From Hericium rajendrae (Eukaryota; Basidiomycota; Agaricomycetes; Russulales; Hericiaceae): 64,000 nucleotides of DNA. Position numbers and translations under genes: made by a program. The stretch covers positions 1,984,001 through 2,048,000 of the forward strand of contig CM065885.1 in assembly GCA_033439255.1 (NCBI GenBank), written 5' to 3'. Under the pieces are notes generated by a model. That model made no database searches and was not told the DNA's origin. It saw nothing but the letters and a program-made list of their open reading frames with translations. Of this stretch, positions 19,869 through 31,841 are shown piece after piece. Position 1 is the stretch's first letter. Every line of letters begins with the position of its first letter.

Positions 19869-20442
19869 GGTGCGCACCCGAAATCTCTCCGAGCCGGACT
19901 CAATATTCAAGTTCCCCGCGGCCAGGCCCGTCTTGCCACTTTCCCCTATCCTCACTTATCGCTATGACTTTTCGCATCTGCTGGCGTCGATCACTATCTC
20001 GGACCTGTCTGAATTTGTATGTCTACGTTCGCCCCTTGCTTTTCGAATAATCCATAAAACCCAAAAACATCACTATAATCTATACTTAAAAATCCAAAAA
20101 CATCTTCCTTCTAGTCTTCATCCCTCAGATCCTTTGTACGATAACCTGTTGGTGCCTCTTCCCCTTCCCTATGCCTCTTCTTCTCCTACTATGAAACCCC
20201 TTGTGTTAACCTTGGACTCTCGGGCCTCGGACCTTTGTTTTATTTCTTTGCGTAGCGCCCCTTGCCATCGGATATCTGGGATCCCCAATGACACATATTG
20301 CGCATCATTTGACTCACGTCCTGCGGCAACATGCCTCTTTGCATCGACCTCGCTCCATGGCAATAATAATCCTACTTGCATGACAGGTGGAATAACTTCG
20401 GTGCTCCTGAACTTGGTCGAAAGTCATGCGCAATCCTTCACC
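19869..20442 (+). other. Gap between B1 ORF-I and pol
   Basis: The pol frame is open through most of this stretch, but the translation looks non-coding until about 20380 (VLLNLVESHAQSFTMYKRI). AT-richer patches occur at 20040-20110. A splice acceptor for a gag-pol mRNA could lie here; I cannot pick one. Confidence 0.35.
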
Positions 20443-23400
20443 ATGTACAAACGCATTGACAAGAAGGTTAAACCAGTGCCTGGGACATTCCCGGAGTCTG
20501 CACGAGTCCATCGACGAATTCCCGAAGATCCACTTCTGACCCTGCCACATTTACCAAAGCTACCGCCTGACTTCCAGCCGACGGCATGTATCACCGAAGA
20601 ACGTCGTAACATCCTAAAAATCAATACGGAGGGGTTCCTATGGCCAGAAGAGGAAAAACTCTTCACGCACATCATGGTGCTAAATGAGGAGGCCCTTGCC
20701 TTTGAAGAGACTCAGTGCAGGACCCTCAAAGAATCCTATTTTACGCCATACATTATTCCCACTGTACCTCATAGTCCCTGGGAGTACCGAAACATACCGA
20801 TCCCACCTGGAATAAAGGACAAAGTCATCGCACTAATCAAAGAAAAAATTGCAGCCGGAGTATATGAGCCATCTCAATCAGCTTATCGTTCCCGCTGGTT
20901 TTGCGTACTGAAGAAAAATGGCAAGCTCCGTATTGTACATGATCTTCAGCCACTCAACAAGGTGACCATCCGAGATTCAGGAGTCCCGCCTATCTTGGAT
21001 AACTTTGTTGAACCTTTTGCAGGGCAGGCGTGTAACACCGTCTTTGATCTCTTCTGGGGATTTGATGCACGAAAAGTTCATCCCAAAAGCCGTGATCTCA
21101 CTGCATTTCTGACGCCGCTCGGACTTCTCTGCATCACATCAATGCCCATGGGCTTTACCAACTCCCCAGCTGAATTTCAGAATTGCATGGTGTTCATCCT
21201 GCAGCCTGAAATCCCTGAACATGCCAACATCTTCATTGATGACTTGGCAGTTAGAGGGCCAAAGACTCAGTACCTCGATGAACAAGGAGAACCAGAGGTG
21301 TTATTGGAAAATCCAGGAATTCGGCGATTCATCTGGGAACATGCGCAGGATGTTCATCGGATCATGCACCGCATCAAGCATGCCGGAGCGACGTTCGCAC
21401 CCAACAAAGTTCAGATTTGCCGCCCGAGTGTTGATATTCTGGGGCAGACGTGCACACAGGATGGACGCATACCAGAAGATAAAAAGGTTTCCAAAATTCT
21501 CAATTGGCCTCCACTAAAGACCCCAAAAGATGTGCGAGGATTTTTAGGTCTATGTGGCACAGTCCGCATCTGGATTCCTGGATACTCCCAGATCATCCGA
21601 CCACTCACCGAACTTACTCAAAAGGAAGCTGAGTTTATTTGGGATGAACGGCGGCAAAAAGCCTTTGATCAGCTGAAGAAGCTTGTCACAACGGCACCTG
21701 CTTTACGAGCTATCGACTACTCATCAGACAAGCCTATCATATTATCAGTTGACTCAAGTAAGCATGCCGTTGGATTCATTCTCTCCCAGTTAGATGAAGA
21801 AGGCCAATGAAGACCTGCTCGGTATGAATCATTGCCCATGAGCGAAGTAGAGTCTCGTTACTCTCAGCCAAAGCTGGAATTATTCGGGTTGTACCGAGCC
21901 CTCAAACATTACAGCATACATCTTATCGGTGCCACAGATCTTTACGTCGAGGTTGATGCCAAGTACATCAAGGGAATGTTGAATGCCCCAGACCTTCAGC
22001 CGAATGCCGCTATCAATCGATGGATCCAAGGAATCCTCATGTTCGACTTCATCCTTGTCCATGTACCAGCGGATAAATTTAAAGGGCCAGATGCTTTGTC
22101 ACGTCGAGAATCCGCTGAAGGGGAACGCGAAGAGGAGGATGATGATTCATGGCTGGACAACATTGCGCTCTATGCCACGATCTCTAAAACATCCCCATCC
22201 GTTCCACATCACTATTCTGTTAGGAAATTGCCATCATTCATATTTTCAGCCACCATTCGACTTGACCAGGAGCTGCAGGATATTTTCAGATTTCTGAAGA
22301 CTCTTCAGTATCCTGCCAAAGTCAAAACTGTACAGGATGATCGACGCTTTCTACAAAAGGTAGCTCGGTTTTTCGTCAAAGGAGATTCCATGTATCGGAG
22401 GAATGGAAATGAACACCCCTTCAAAGTAATCTTTGGTCACAATGAGCGTACAAAGTTGCTTACTGAAGCACATGAAGGACTTGGACATCGAGGGGAGCAA
22501 TCTGTGTTCGAGACACTTCGACTCCGATTCTATTGACCACATATGAGGCACGATGTACGACATCATGTGCGCTCTTGTCACGAGTGCAAAATTCGAAGTC
22601 TAAAGACAAAGGTCATTCCACCCACGATCTTGACACCCTCAAACTTATGGGTGAAGGTGTACCTTGACCTAATGGACTTACCACAGGTAGGAGGAGACAA
22701 TGGGTTTCAATACATAGTGGCAGCACGAGATGACCTTTCCCGAGCCTCGGAAGGGCGAGCCCTTCGCAACAAAAGATCCGAAAATCTTGCCAACTTCCTC
22801 TGGGAAGAAATATACTGCCGATACGGAGCAATCGGCCAGGTGGTCACAGACAATGGAAAGGAGTTCCTGGGCGCATTTCGCAAGCTGACAGAAGAAATGG
22901 GAACACTGCACATTACCATCTCTCCTTATAATTCTAGAGCAAATGGAGTTGTAGAACGCGGGCACTTTATTATCCGAGAAGCCATTATCAAATCCTGTGA
23001 AGGAAAGATTCATAAATGGCCTCAAAAAGTCACACAGGCATTCTTTGCTGACTGAATTACCGTTAGTCAATCAACAGGATTTTCCCCCTACTACCTCCTT
23101 CATGGATGTCATCCGGTACTTCCATTTGACCTCACCGAAGCCACGTTCCTTGTTGAAGGATTTAAATCAGGAATGGAGGAAGCCAATCTTCTAGCACTTC
23201 GGATTCGCCAATTGGAGAAGAGGCCATCAGATGTAGCCAAAGCAGCCTTGACCCTTAAGCAGCATAGATTGGGGTCAAAAGAGAAGTTCGAACGACGATT
23301 TGCACGAAAAATGATAACAGAATACTATCAGCCCGGAGACCTAGTCCTGATGCGCAACACAGGCATAGAGCTTAGTGCTGATCGAAAGGCAAAGCCTCGC

Positions 23401-23523
23401 TATCTTGGTCCATATGTCGTGGAAAGAAGGACAAAGGGAGGTTCATATGTGCTACGAGAACCAAGTGGAGCATACCTTAAATATGCAAGTGCAGCCTTTA
23501 GGCTCCTACCTTACATTGCTTGA
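20443..23523 (+). pseudogene. pol: B1 pol: RT, RNase H, integrase with three in-frame TGA codons
   Basis: One frame throughout. RT: KKNGKLRIVHDLQPLNKVT, VFDLFWGFDARKVH, MPMGFTNSPAEFQ, and catalytic FIDDL near 21230. RNase H: ILSVDSSKHAVGFILSQL, then YSQPKLELFGLYRALKHY and YVEVDAKYIKGML. Integrase: zinc finger HEGLGHRGEQ with CHEC, and DDE residues in VYLDLMDLP, VVTDNGKEFL and SRANGVVERGH. C-terminal tail PGDLVLMRNTGIEL to LLPYIA; no chromodomain seen. TGA codons at 21808-21810, 22534-22536 and 23053-23055 break it. Each fits a single C-to-T or G-to-A transition from CGA or TGG. The family is common in Agaricomycetes. The copy is probably dead but young. Confidence 0.9.
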
Positions 23524-23669
23524 TCGGGATCAGAGCTTCCCAAGATAGGTCGAAAACTTGTGGAGGCCGAAAGTTCGGATTCTGAGGAATCTTCTTCCGA
23601 AGATGGATCTTCTCATGACGATTAGGACGGTCGCAACTGGGGACAGTTGCCATTCAAGTTCCCCGTGGA
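23524..23669 (+). other. B1 3' untranslated part with polypurine-tract region
   Basis: Contains AACTGGGGACAGTTGCC about 45 bp before the 3' LTR and ccccgtgga directly before it. Neither is a textbook polypurine tract; the first is the better G-rich candidate. Confidence 0.4.
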
Positions 23670-25895
23670 TGTCACGCTCGCAACACGTTTCGAGCGCTAA
23701 CATGAAGAAAAGGGCGGCGCATCACTCATTTCGCTTATAAAATGAGAAGAAGCAACATCATGTAAGAATTTGCCAACCTGCATCAAAACCATCCCACAAA
23801 CATGCTGCACTCTCCCTAAAGCCTTATTCACGCTCCCTCTTGACTCCGCCCCTCATGCTCCAACGCATCATGGCCTGGTTCGATTCTCTTCTTAATCCTG
23901 CTCCAGAACCTCGCCGGCCTGCTCCCACTGAGAATCTCCCTCCTCTCTTCCTAGCAGTCCATCATGATTCCCTGTGAAGCATCACTACCGAGAGACTCAA
24001 TTTTTACCTCGGAAGGAATCTCATCACTGCCAACCCTAGATACCGTCTAACGGTTCTCGACGGGCCAGAGCCACCTGACCCTCGACGAATTCTTGAAGGT
24101 ATGCAGGACATCACCGACCAGATATCCATCGCTGCACATCGTCAGGAGCAGGAGATCGAGACCGAACTCGTCTTCGATGACCATTCCTTTGTAACGTTGA
24201 CTGATATGGATGTAGGGGACCTCCGACTGGAGGTAGAAAGGCATGAGAATGACGACATCCCCAGCATCATGGCCACTGCATTTCCTGCCATGCTCTCTGC
24301 TGCCCAATTCCCTCCTTCCATTCTGGCTGCCCCGAGCGCTCCCGCATTAGCTCCACCCCCGCCTACGCCAACACTTCCTGAGATCAGTACCGACCCGATG
24401 TTTCATGCCCCTGGTATCATCACCATTATTCCCGAAGGGCCCTTCAGCCACATCTATGCTCGACAGTTCCATCAGTGCACCGGCTACGTCTGGGCCCCCT
24501 CCTCTGTTGATCTCCCTTTTAACTTCATGACCATCCGGCTCATCACCGGAAACCTGCACTTCCCCTGGATCTCAGTCGTTAAGCCGATGATGCCCATTCG
24601 CAAAGGCCAGTTCATCTTGTTGATTTCGGACATCGAAGGATCCTGCGCCTATGGCGCTATCAAGGAACTCCTCTCGGTGACGGATACCTGGGCCGTTTGG
24701 AGAGTAAGACGTATGAAGGTTGTGGACGATCTCGGGCCTGATTGGGGGGAGGAGCCAGCCAGCCCTGATCCCGATTCCACTTATGGATCTGGGTGCATCA
24801 CCATGGTCATGCCACGTCATTGGTGCATCGGAGAAGGAAGAGAGAGGCAGAGGCTTACCAGGGACGGGGCAGAGGCAAAGGATCGGCTCAAGCCTTACAA
24901 TCCACTGGACCTTTTCCACTGCGTATACGAGGCCTCCACATATGTGACATCCTACAGTGGCCACTGCGAGCCTGCAGTCTTTGATCACATGCGCAAGGCC
25001 TGCCAGATCAAGAAGATCGCCATCGAGGCTGGAACTGCGAGGATGGATGTCGATGTAAAGGAGTGGGTTCGGAACGAGCCTCCTCGGGCCGAGTTTCATC
25101 CGACCATAGGAGACCCTTACGCCTAAAAAGGGACTGGTCATGTTCTTTGTCGTATGTTTCCTGCACTCTGTCTTCGTCATGATGCTACATCACCTATGTT
25201 CTCTCATTTTCCTTTTGATTTGTTTGGTCTCTGACTCATACGTCTGAGCGTTGACTCGTTATGACTCTTACCTTCGTTTGACTCTTCCTGACTCACTATC
25301 CTGACCGACTCATCTCCTAGTCACCTACCTTGACTCACCCTTACTATACATGACTAGGAATGACTCACTCGTTTTATCTATCCTTTTTGATACATTTCTT
25401 ACCCGCGCAGCCATAGGAGCTCTTAGGGTATATAAAGGCTGTTCCTGTAACACCAAATTCAAGTATCTTTGCCCCCAGTTTGTACGTCAGAATCCTCTAA
25501 GGTTCTTTCCTACAATCAAATCCTGGTCAAGTTGCTTCACAAGCGCTTTCAATCCACGTTATTCTACGAATTCACATTGACGTCCAATCCACGAAGATAC
25601 GAATCCAAGCAGTTATCATTCCACGTATACGCACGTCCAGTCCGATCATCAATATTCACGTCCTACGAGTCATCATACTTTTGATCATTGTCCATCGAGT
25701 GACAGTGTTCTACGAACTTCTTCATCGCATCGCATACCCTCGACCTCCGTCTCCCACAGCCATAATCCTTGGCAAGTTGGATTCACACCAGAAGTAGAAG
25801 ACAAATCCATCCCTCATTGAACAACTAGGAGTTCTCGGAAAAGTTACCAGAAAACCCAGACACCCCTAGGTCGGAAACCGCTTTTCCGCATGACA
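23670..25895 (+). repeat. 3' LTR of B1 (2226 bp)
   Basis: Second copy of the B1 LTR, same length as the 5' copy. Ends CCGCATGACA where the 5' copy has CCGCGTGACA. The following ACGC is the target duplication. Confidence 0.95.
23855..25126 (+). pseudogene. Second copy of the LTR-encoded ORF, early stop
   Basis: Same reading frame as 11165-12436. Codon 41 is TGA here (23975-23977) where the 5' LTR has CGA, a CpG transition that can be read directly. The rest stays open to 25126, so the loss is recent. Reinitiation further down (ATG at 24101) could still give a shortened product of 341 residues. Confidence 0.85.
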
Positions 25896-25910
25896 ACGCG
25901 ATGGGCGTGG
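25896..25910 (-). pseudogene. 15-bp sliver of EAF3 unit A between B1 and X
   Basis: Starts with ACGC, the second copy of the B1 target site, and ends GTGG next to the X LTR. The flank on the other side of X starts GCGG, so a 4-bp duplication with one C-to-T change is plausible. Joined across both insertions, the EAF3-like sequence of 10324-10979 continues into 38824-39265. Confidence 0.6.
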
Positions 25911-27670
25911 TGATGTGTGGACCCTGGGAATGGAGGCGGTAGCCAAAACCAAAACCAACAGAGTACCGGGGGGGTGCGAGGGGACCAAGTATCTCAAGTG
26001 AGGAGTGAGGTGAGGGCAGCTGAGGGTCACTGCAGCAGGAACAATGGAGCGACTGGTTCGCTAAGGGCGAGTCTGAGGTGATCTGGTGATAAGCAGCTGG
26101 GAAGGATGAGGAACGGCTGTAGAATGACAAGGAGAACGACGAGACACACGGGTCTCTGATATGACGGACTAATCCTAGAGAAAAGGACTGAAAAGCGGCT
26201 GATATGACTGAATCTGACGAACGATGCTGCAGGCAGACTGGCCTAAAGAGGGCAGACTTGTCTAAAGTCCGGAGAACGATGAGAACAACAATGAGAGAGA
26301 CTTCTGCATCTGAGAAAATCCACATGGCTATAGAGCTCTATATAGATTATATAAATGTCATAGGGCCATAGCTATGCCACCTATTCTATAGATGGCCATA
26401 GAAGGGGGTCATCTATAGAGTGCTATAGAGCTACTTAGGATAGCTATAGAGTGCTATGATAGCTATAGAGCTACAAGACATAGCTATGAAGCTATGAGAG
26501 TAGCTATATAGAATATATTCACTATACACATTATGCAGAATATATTTGCTACAGATGTCATGAATGCTCTGGTGGTTACAATTAGCTGAGTACTCTACAT
26601 ATTTTTAATAGACTACAATGTTTTAATTGAAATTTATAGTCATACTAGACTTAATATGACTCTACAAATATCTACATATTGATAAAGTAAACCATTCACT
26701 AAGATCACACAAAAGATAAAGAAGAGCAAAATATTTCATTGACTAATTACAACATAATAATACACTACAACATTATATAACACAAAACTCTAAACAATAT
26801 AAACATTAGTCAAGTTAATATGAAATACTACAAGACTTACCAATACTACAAAAAAGCGAAATTTTCTAAGAAAAAAAGAAGACATTAGTATTAGAAGATA
26901 ACAAAGATGATATATAAAAGCTTACCAAACTAACTAAAAAGCGAAAACCTACAAGACAATCTGAAGACATTAGCATAAGACATAAGATAGCTTACCTAGC
27001 AAGCATACAAAGGGACTATAACAAGTATGAAGACATTAACACAAAATATATAAGACAAAGAATAAAAGCTTACATTAATAAAGATAGCAACAATGAGCAA
27101 CACACGACGACGACGGAGGAAGCAGCGACGACAGAGGAAGCAACGACGACAAGCGAGCAAAGGACGACGACGAAACGTCGACGTGGCAAGACAAGGTGGG
27201 GGTTAAGAGGAAGAGGCAACGCGCGTCGTGCAAGCCTTATATACGAATCCCGGGCGAAGCCGAGAATCGTGGCTGCCAGGCAAAGCCAAGCGTCACGTCA
27301 GAGGACTAAGTATTAGATTTCGTTGTTTTGACCCTACCGTCCAGTAATGTACCGTACGCTTGCTACAAATGTAGCTCATGTATTGCACTCAGATACACGA
27401 TATATCGCTCATCCCTTTTTTTCGTATTTATAGCCTTTTTACTCGATTTGTTGAGTCCCTTCGCGGATTCGGTGGCTGAAGCACCGAGACAACGCGTCGA
27501 GACTTACTCCCTCTCAGTGCTCACCACTCTCCCTTCTCCATGTGTCTTCCCTCTCTCCCCTTTTTTCGTCGTCTTTCAAGCTTCAACACGGCAGGAATGG
27601 AATTGCAGCAGGCAGAGGGCAGCAGATAAGTAAAAATTGTGCTGTTTTATTATCTCTTCGTACTAATACA

Positions 27671-27698
27671 GAGTGTCGCTCATTTTTGAGCGACACTC
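27671..27698. repeat. Perfect 12-bp hairpin
   Basis: GAGTGTCGCTCA, a TTTT loop, and the exact inverse TGAGCGACACTC. It lies between the AT-rich and GC-rich halves of the TIR element. Could be a cruciform or RNA hairpin; role unknown. Confidence 0.7.
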
Positions 27699-28223
27699 GT
27701 TCTTTTGACACCCCCACGCCCTCCATCGACATCCCCATGCCCTCCATCGCCCGTCCCACATCCCCATCGCCCCCTTCGCCCTTAGTCACCCCTTCCGCCT
27801 TCCCAACGATGCCACCAACGCCCCTTGCTGCCCACACACACGACCCCAATGCCCCACGCCCAAACCCTGTCACCCGCACCTTGGTGCCGGCTTTCACGTG
27901 CACGGCCACCGACTACGCACGGGTGGCTTTCCACGCCGTCTCCGCATTGTCAACGATGCGCGCACGGGCCATGTCACCTCCCGTGCCATCGACGTCTGTG
28001 CAACCGTCGAGTTCTGTTGCCACGGCAATGGGACTCGGGGCGTCGTTTGTGCGCACAACCCGCGGCCCTGCACGTTTGCCTCACGCTGCGCGCTCGCACC
28101 CCATATCCCGCTCGCACCTGCAACACGCAAGACCTTGTGCCCGCAGGCAAGACCCCGCGCCCGCGTGCCCCACACCTCATATGTGTGCGCAACGTCTCGT
28201 GCTCGCATTCCACACCCACGCTG

Positions 28224-28323
28224 CCTGCGCAACGTCCCGCCCGCCTGCGCAACGTCCCGCCCACCTGCGCAATGTCCCGTCCACCTGCGCAATATCCCGC
28301 CCACCTGCGCAACGTCCCGCCAG
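28224..28323. repeat. 20-bp tandem repeat, five units
   Basis: Unit CCTGCGCAACGTCCCGCCCA with 0-3 changes per copy. The period is not a multiple of three, and frames shift between copies, which argues that the overlapping ORFs are not selected as protein. Confidence 0.85.
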
Positions 28324-29775
28324 CGCGATAATGGCCCGCCCATGCACATAACGGTCCGCACGCGTGTGCAAGGCCACGCACATCCGCTCAACGTCCCGCG
28401 CGCGTCCACGGATGCCAGCGACGCCAGACACGGCCTCGCATGTGCACAAACGTCCGTCCACGCATGGGTACGTCCCTGGTACGTCCTCGCATGACCTCAT
28501 TTCACGGCAGCACGCTCGCGATGTCCCGCATCCACACCCAATGCCCCGCGCCTTGTGCCTCCGCTGTACACACGTGCGCCTCCCAGCACCCGCATCCCAC
28601 CATCCTGCACGCACTGCACTGCTCTGCCTGCCCGCTCCAAGCTCCGCTCGCATGCACAACACCTCGCCCGCGCGCACCATGCCCTACATGCGCACATGTG
28701 CACTTCACGTCTCCTCATACATCAATGCCCTGCACGCGTACGCGATGCCCCGCACCCTGCCCAACATCCCGTGCTTGTGCGTGCGTGCTCGCACCCCGCG
28801 TCCTGCCCGCGCGCCGCGCGCCTTCGCGTTCGTGCCCATGCACAGCCATTCGTATGCCCTCTGCATCTGTGCGTTCAACAGGCGCTGGTGTACTCAACAG
28901 GTGCTGGCGCTTCATGGCGCTTCATGACACCAGTGCTCCTGCCAGCATTCGACTTAAGTATTTCTAGTTAGAAATTCTTTACTCCTGTACTTAGTTATGA
29001 CTTGAATAATATAAATGGACTTGACTATGTTTGGTGTGACTTATATCATATGTACTCCAGATAATGTGCATAAATGCTGTGTATCTCATAGATATTATAG
29101 CATATAGCTTATGCTTACAAGGTGATATAGTGGATGTAGGCTATATAGGCTTTATAGCAAGTAGAGACATGTCCATAGCTTCCATAGCTGTGTTAATTAG
29201 CTATATAGGCCTACATAGGTGAAATAGATGGCTATATAGTCTATATAGCTAATATAGACCTATGTATCTGTATAAATTAAATATATAGCTTCTCATAGCT
29301 TAGATAATTGTGGCTGATAGCTATATAAATTTGGAATTTTTCAGATGTGAGGTCTGAGCTTTGAGGGGGAAAGGTGCACTGAGGGGTTCTATTCAAAGCT
29401 GGGACTCTGTCTACCATACAAGTAAGAAACTCGCCCTTGGCGGTCTCGGGCGATCTCAGACTCGGCTGCTCTATGGTACATCTATGGTCCGAAACCATCA
29501 AAAGGCGGCATCCAGGCATCCTGTACAACACAGACCTGGTACCATAATGCCAGCAACCTGATTGGCTCACCAAAACTGCTGAGGACGACCTGGAGCGAAC
29601 TTGAGGAAACCTCGGTGAGGCCTGCAGTAGCTGACAACTCCTGAGATGAGGGACATCACCACTCTGAGCGGGGTTGGTGGGTGAGGAGCTGGAAGCTGGA
29701 TGGGAGTGAAGGGGAACTGCATGGGAGATGGTGAGATGAGGTCTGACGTTGCTGAACACAGCTTGAGGCGTATCA

Positions 29776-29788
29776 TTCTCCCCCCAAC
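29776..29788 (-). other. Polypurine tract of X
   Basis: On the minus strand, TTGGGGGGAGAA directly precedes the TGATACGCC start of the 3' LTR. Confidence 0.75.
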
Positions 29789-29913
29789 TGAAAAATAGAC
29801 TGTCCTCAGTCTAACCAATGAGCCCCACGAGGGATTCGGACGCTAGACACCAAATACGCTTCGAGCGGTGTTCTCACTATAGCTGAGAAGGAGAGTGGAG
29901 GTGGTGACAACAA

Positions 29914-31841
29914 TCAAGCAGGAATGCATCGCAGTAGAGGAGGACAATCTGGGATCACTGCTGGTGGGTTCTGATGGAAAGTGAGATGGTCAAGGAAAAT
30001 GATATCACTGTCTTCGACTAAGGGTGCCCTGAGCGAACTTGACTCGGATCTGGAAAGCGACTGAAGAAATAACACTGAAAGCAGTGGAGTGACAGAAAAC
30101 GGAGGTCGACAGTCAGCAGGTATAGGCTTGAACATTATAGGCGAGCTTGGAGTGGGTTCCGAGCCATCAACAAGGACTCCTGGGTGGAGATCAGGTTCTG
30201 AGACACCCTGGTGATCCACCTGCAGGTCTGCGCATGGAGAAAGGAACTCTGCATCGGTAGAGACAGTGGAAGGAAGGGTAGATGAGCTGCTCAAGACTTG
30301 GTGCTTCTCTAAGTCCAATAGAAACAAGTTCGCTGGTGGTTCGCTTCGGGCGACGTTGAGCGCAGAGCGAACTTGAGTCTCTAACTGCTTGCATTGGTCT
30401 CTGAACGACAGGAGAGGCCTCCTAGATGATGACACATGATGATCGACGAAGGATGGCCTCGACATATGGGCTGGCATCACTGCTGGCTCACGGAGCTGAG
30501 CAAGTTTGCCTCGAGCATGGTAGGTGGTGAAGTCGAGTTGCATCTGATAGAGCTGAGCCAGCTGATGTCTGCAAGACTGGGTCGTCGTTGAAATGGAGAG
30601 GGCACGCCTTAGAAGATAGACTCGATCATCAAAGGACACTTGATCTGCGGTCAAAGGAAGGTCGCTGTGGACGGACTTGTGCAGAGCAGGCATTTGGTGG
30701 ACAAATGGAACAGTTTGAGCAATGGTGCTTGGCGAAGACTGGTCTGGGGCATGCCAGGATGGGGTGCGCTGATAGAACTGGTCAAGACGAACTGCAATGG
30801 GATCACCTGGGATGCCTCGAGGTAGCCAGGCCCCAGAAGGTAAAGTGATCTCGTCTCTGGTGTTGAACTTGCACTTGCCAGCCTTCAGGTATGTCTGAAC
30901 TGCTGTGCACTGACGAAGAAAGTGGCCATGAGCCCCACAGAAGCTGCAATGCCCAGGGGCAGTCCAAATACGCCGAGGCTGTCTGAAGGTCGTCGAAGGC
31001 GTACAGGAGGTCGCTGGCTGGACAGGAGGTGAAAATATTGGTGGCTGGACTGTCCTAAGCAGGAGATTCACTAATGAGAGTACATGCTCGCTTTTGATAG
31101 TGATTGTGGTGGCAGAACCCAAGACTGCTGGTGGCAAACTCGCCAAAACATCGGCAACCGGGTCATTACAGCTTGTATGAGGGCCAAATGTGATGCTGGT
31201 ACCATGCAGAATGTGCTTAGCAGTGTGATAGATGTCGATAATGGGGTAGGGTTCATCTGGATGGTGGTCTGGGTGCCTCTGGGTGAGATAGGCCTCAATC
31301 TGGTGGCAGAGTCGATCAGGAAGTGCTGAGAGGAAGAAATGCTGCTCCTTGAAAGCAGAGAGACGTCCCTGGTGCTTCAGGCAATGTGAGATGACCAAAA
31401 ATCGGTGAAGAAATGCACCAAGTTCGCCTAAGGGGACAAGTTTGCCTGAAGCATCCTTCGAGCGAGAGCCACCAAATCCTGCCTGGACCAAAGGCCTCCT
31501 GCTTCGGAACCTGGATACAACTTCTGGATCGCAGCCTTGAACTCGTTCCAAGTGCCTGTGCCAAAACTCGGTTTAGACTGCCAGAGCTCCTGGGCATCTA
31601 ACTCAGACAAAAGCCGGACCGCATGAGCCTTCTTCTCCAGATCGTCCTGGACCTGAAAGTGCTGAAAACAAAACTCCAGATCTGCAAAATATGGTCCGAG
31701 TTCATGGGGATCGTCTCCGGCAAAGCTGGGAGCACCGCTCTCTCCACGCATTGGCATGAACGCTGATGGCGTCATTGTAACAGAAGCGGCAGGACAGGGG
31801 TAATGTCGAGGATGAAAGTGAGCAGTAGTGATCGGAGGCAT
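29914..31841 (-). pseudogene. gag: Gag of element X, one frameshift
   Basis: Start chosen at the ATG at 31841 (MPPITTAHFHPRHYPCPAAS). First frame carries the capsid N-terminal part (FAGDDPHELGPYFADLEFCF, FKAAIQKLYPGSE, WSRQDLVALARR). At about 31450 the coding signal moves to another frame (GELGAFLHRFLVISHCLKHQ, FLSALPDRLCHQIEAYL) and runs to the stop at 29914. One CCHC knuckle CSFCGAHGHFLRQC near 30935. The ~300-residue C-terminal part after the knuckle has no protease motif. The single frameshift probably inactivates it; a programmed shift is unlikely because it falls in mid-capsid. The Gag type is widespread in basidiomycete Ty3 elements. Confidence 0.85.

Larger units (their letters stand above)
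10980..25895 (+). mobile_element. B1: 14.9 kb Ty3/gypsy LTR retrotransposon with extra ORFs
   Basis: Bounded by two 2226-bp direct repeats with perfect TGTCACG...CGTGACA style ends (the 3' copy has one change) and flanked by the 4-bp duplication ACGC (10976-10979 and 25896-25899). Order: LTR with its own ORF, primer-binding site, gag, protease, an unrelated 667-aa ORF, RT-RNase H-integrase, 3' LTR. In-frame TGA codons interrupt gag-protease once and pol three times, so this copy is probably inactive, though otherwise complete. It sits inside an EAF3-like pseudogene. Confidence 0.93.
26307..29347. mobile_element. 3.04 kb non-autonomous TIR element inside the X LTR
   Basis: The uninterrupted X LTR at 38396-38402 shows exactly what was inserted. 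Ends are CATCTGAGAAAATCCACAT and, inverted, CATCTGAAAAATTCCAAAT. Flanking duplication is only TG. Both ends (26330-26530, 29080-29340) carry arrays of AGCTAT/CTATAG motifs, as expected for subterminal transposase sites of CACTA/Plavaka-like elements. The left 800 bp is very AT-rich and the middle (27.7-28.9 kb) very GC-rich. No transposase: the longest frames (27542-28351, 28364-28927) are repetitive P/A/C/H-rich translations without domains. Superfamily uncertain. Confidence 0.7.
25911..29775 (-). repeat. 3' LTR of X (822 bp), split by a TIR element
   Basis: Pieces 25911-26306 and 29350-29775 together align without length change to 38002-38823. Ends TGATGTG...CGTATCA. Differences between the two LTRs are again mostly CpG-type transitions. 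Confidence 0.88.

Noticed and set aside
15368-23055. UGA read as tryptophan (alternative code) in B1
   Set aside because: TGG is used normally throughout the element, and at least one TGA (3' LTR ORF) is CGA in the other LTR. Decay by transition explains all cases.
28224-28323. CRISPR array
   Set aside because: Direct 20-bp tandem repeat without spacers in a eukaryotic transposon.
27328-28970. Protein-coding gene inside the 3 kb TIR element
   Set aside because: Frames on both strands are equally long, low in complexity and disrupted by a 20-bp tandem repeat; no domain or splice pattern.
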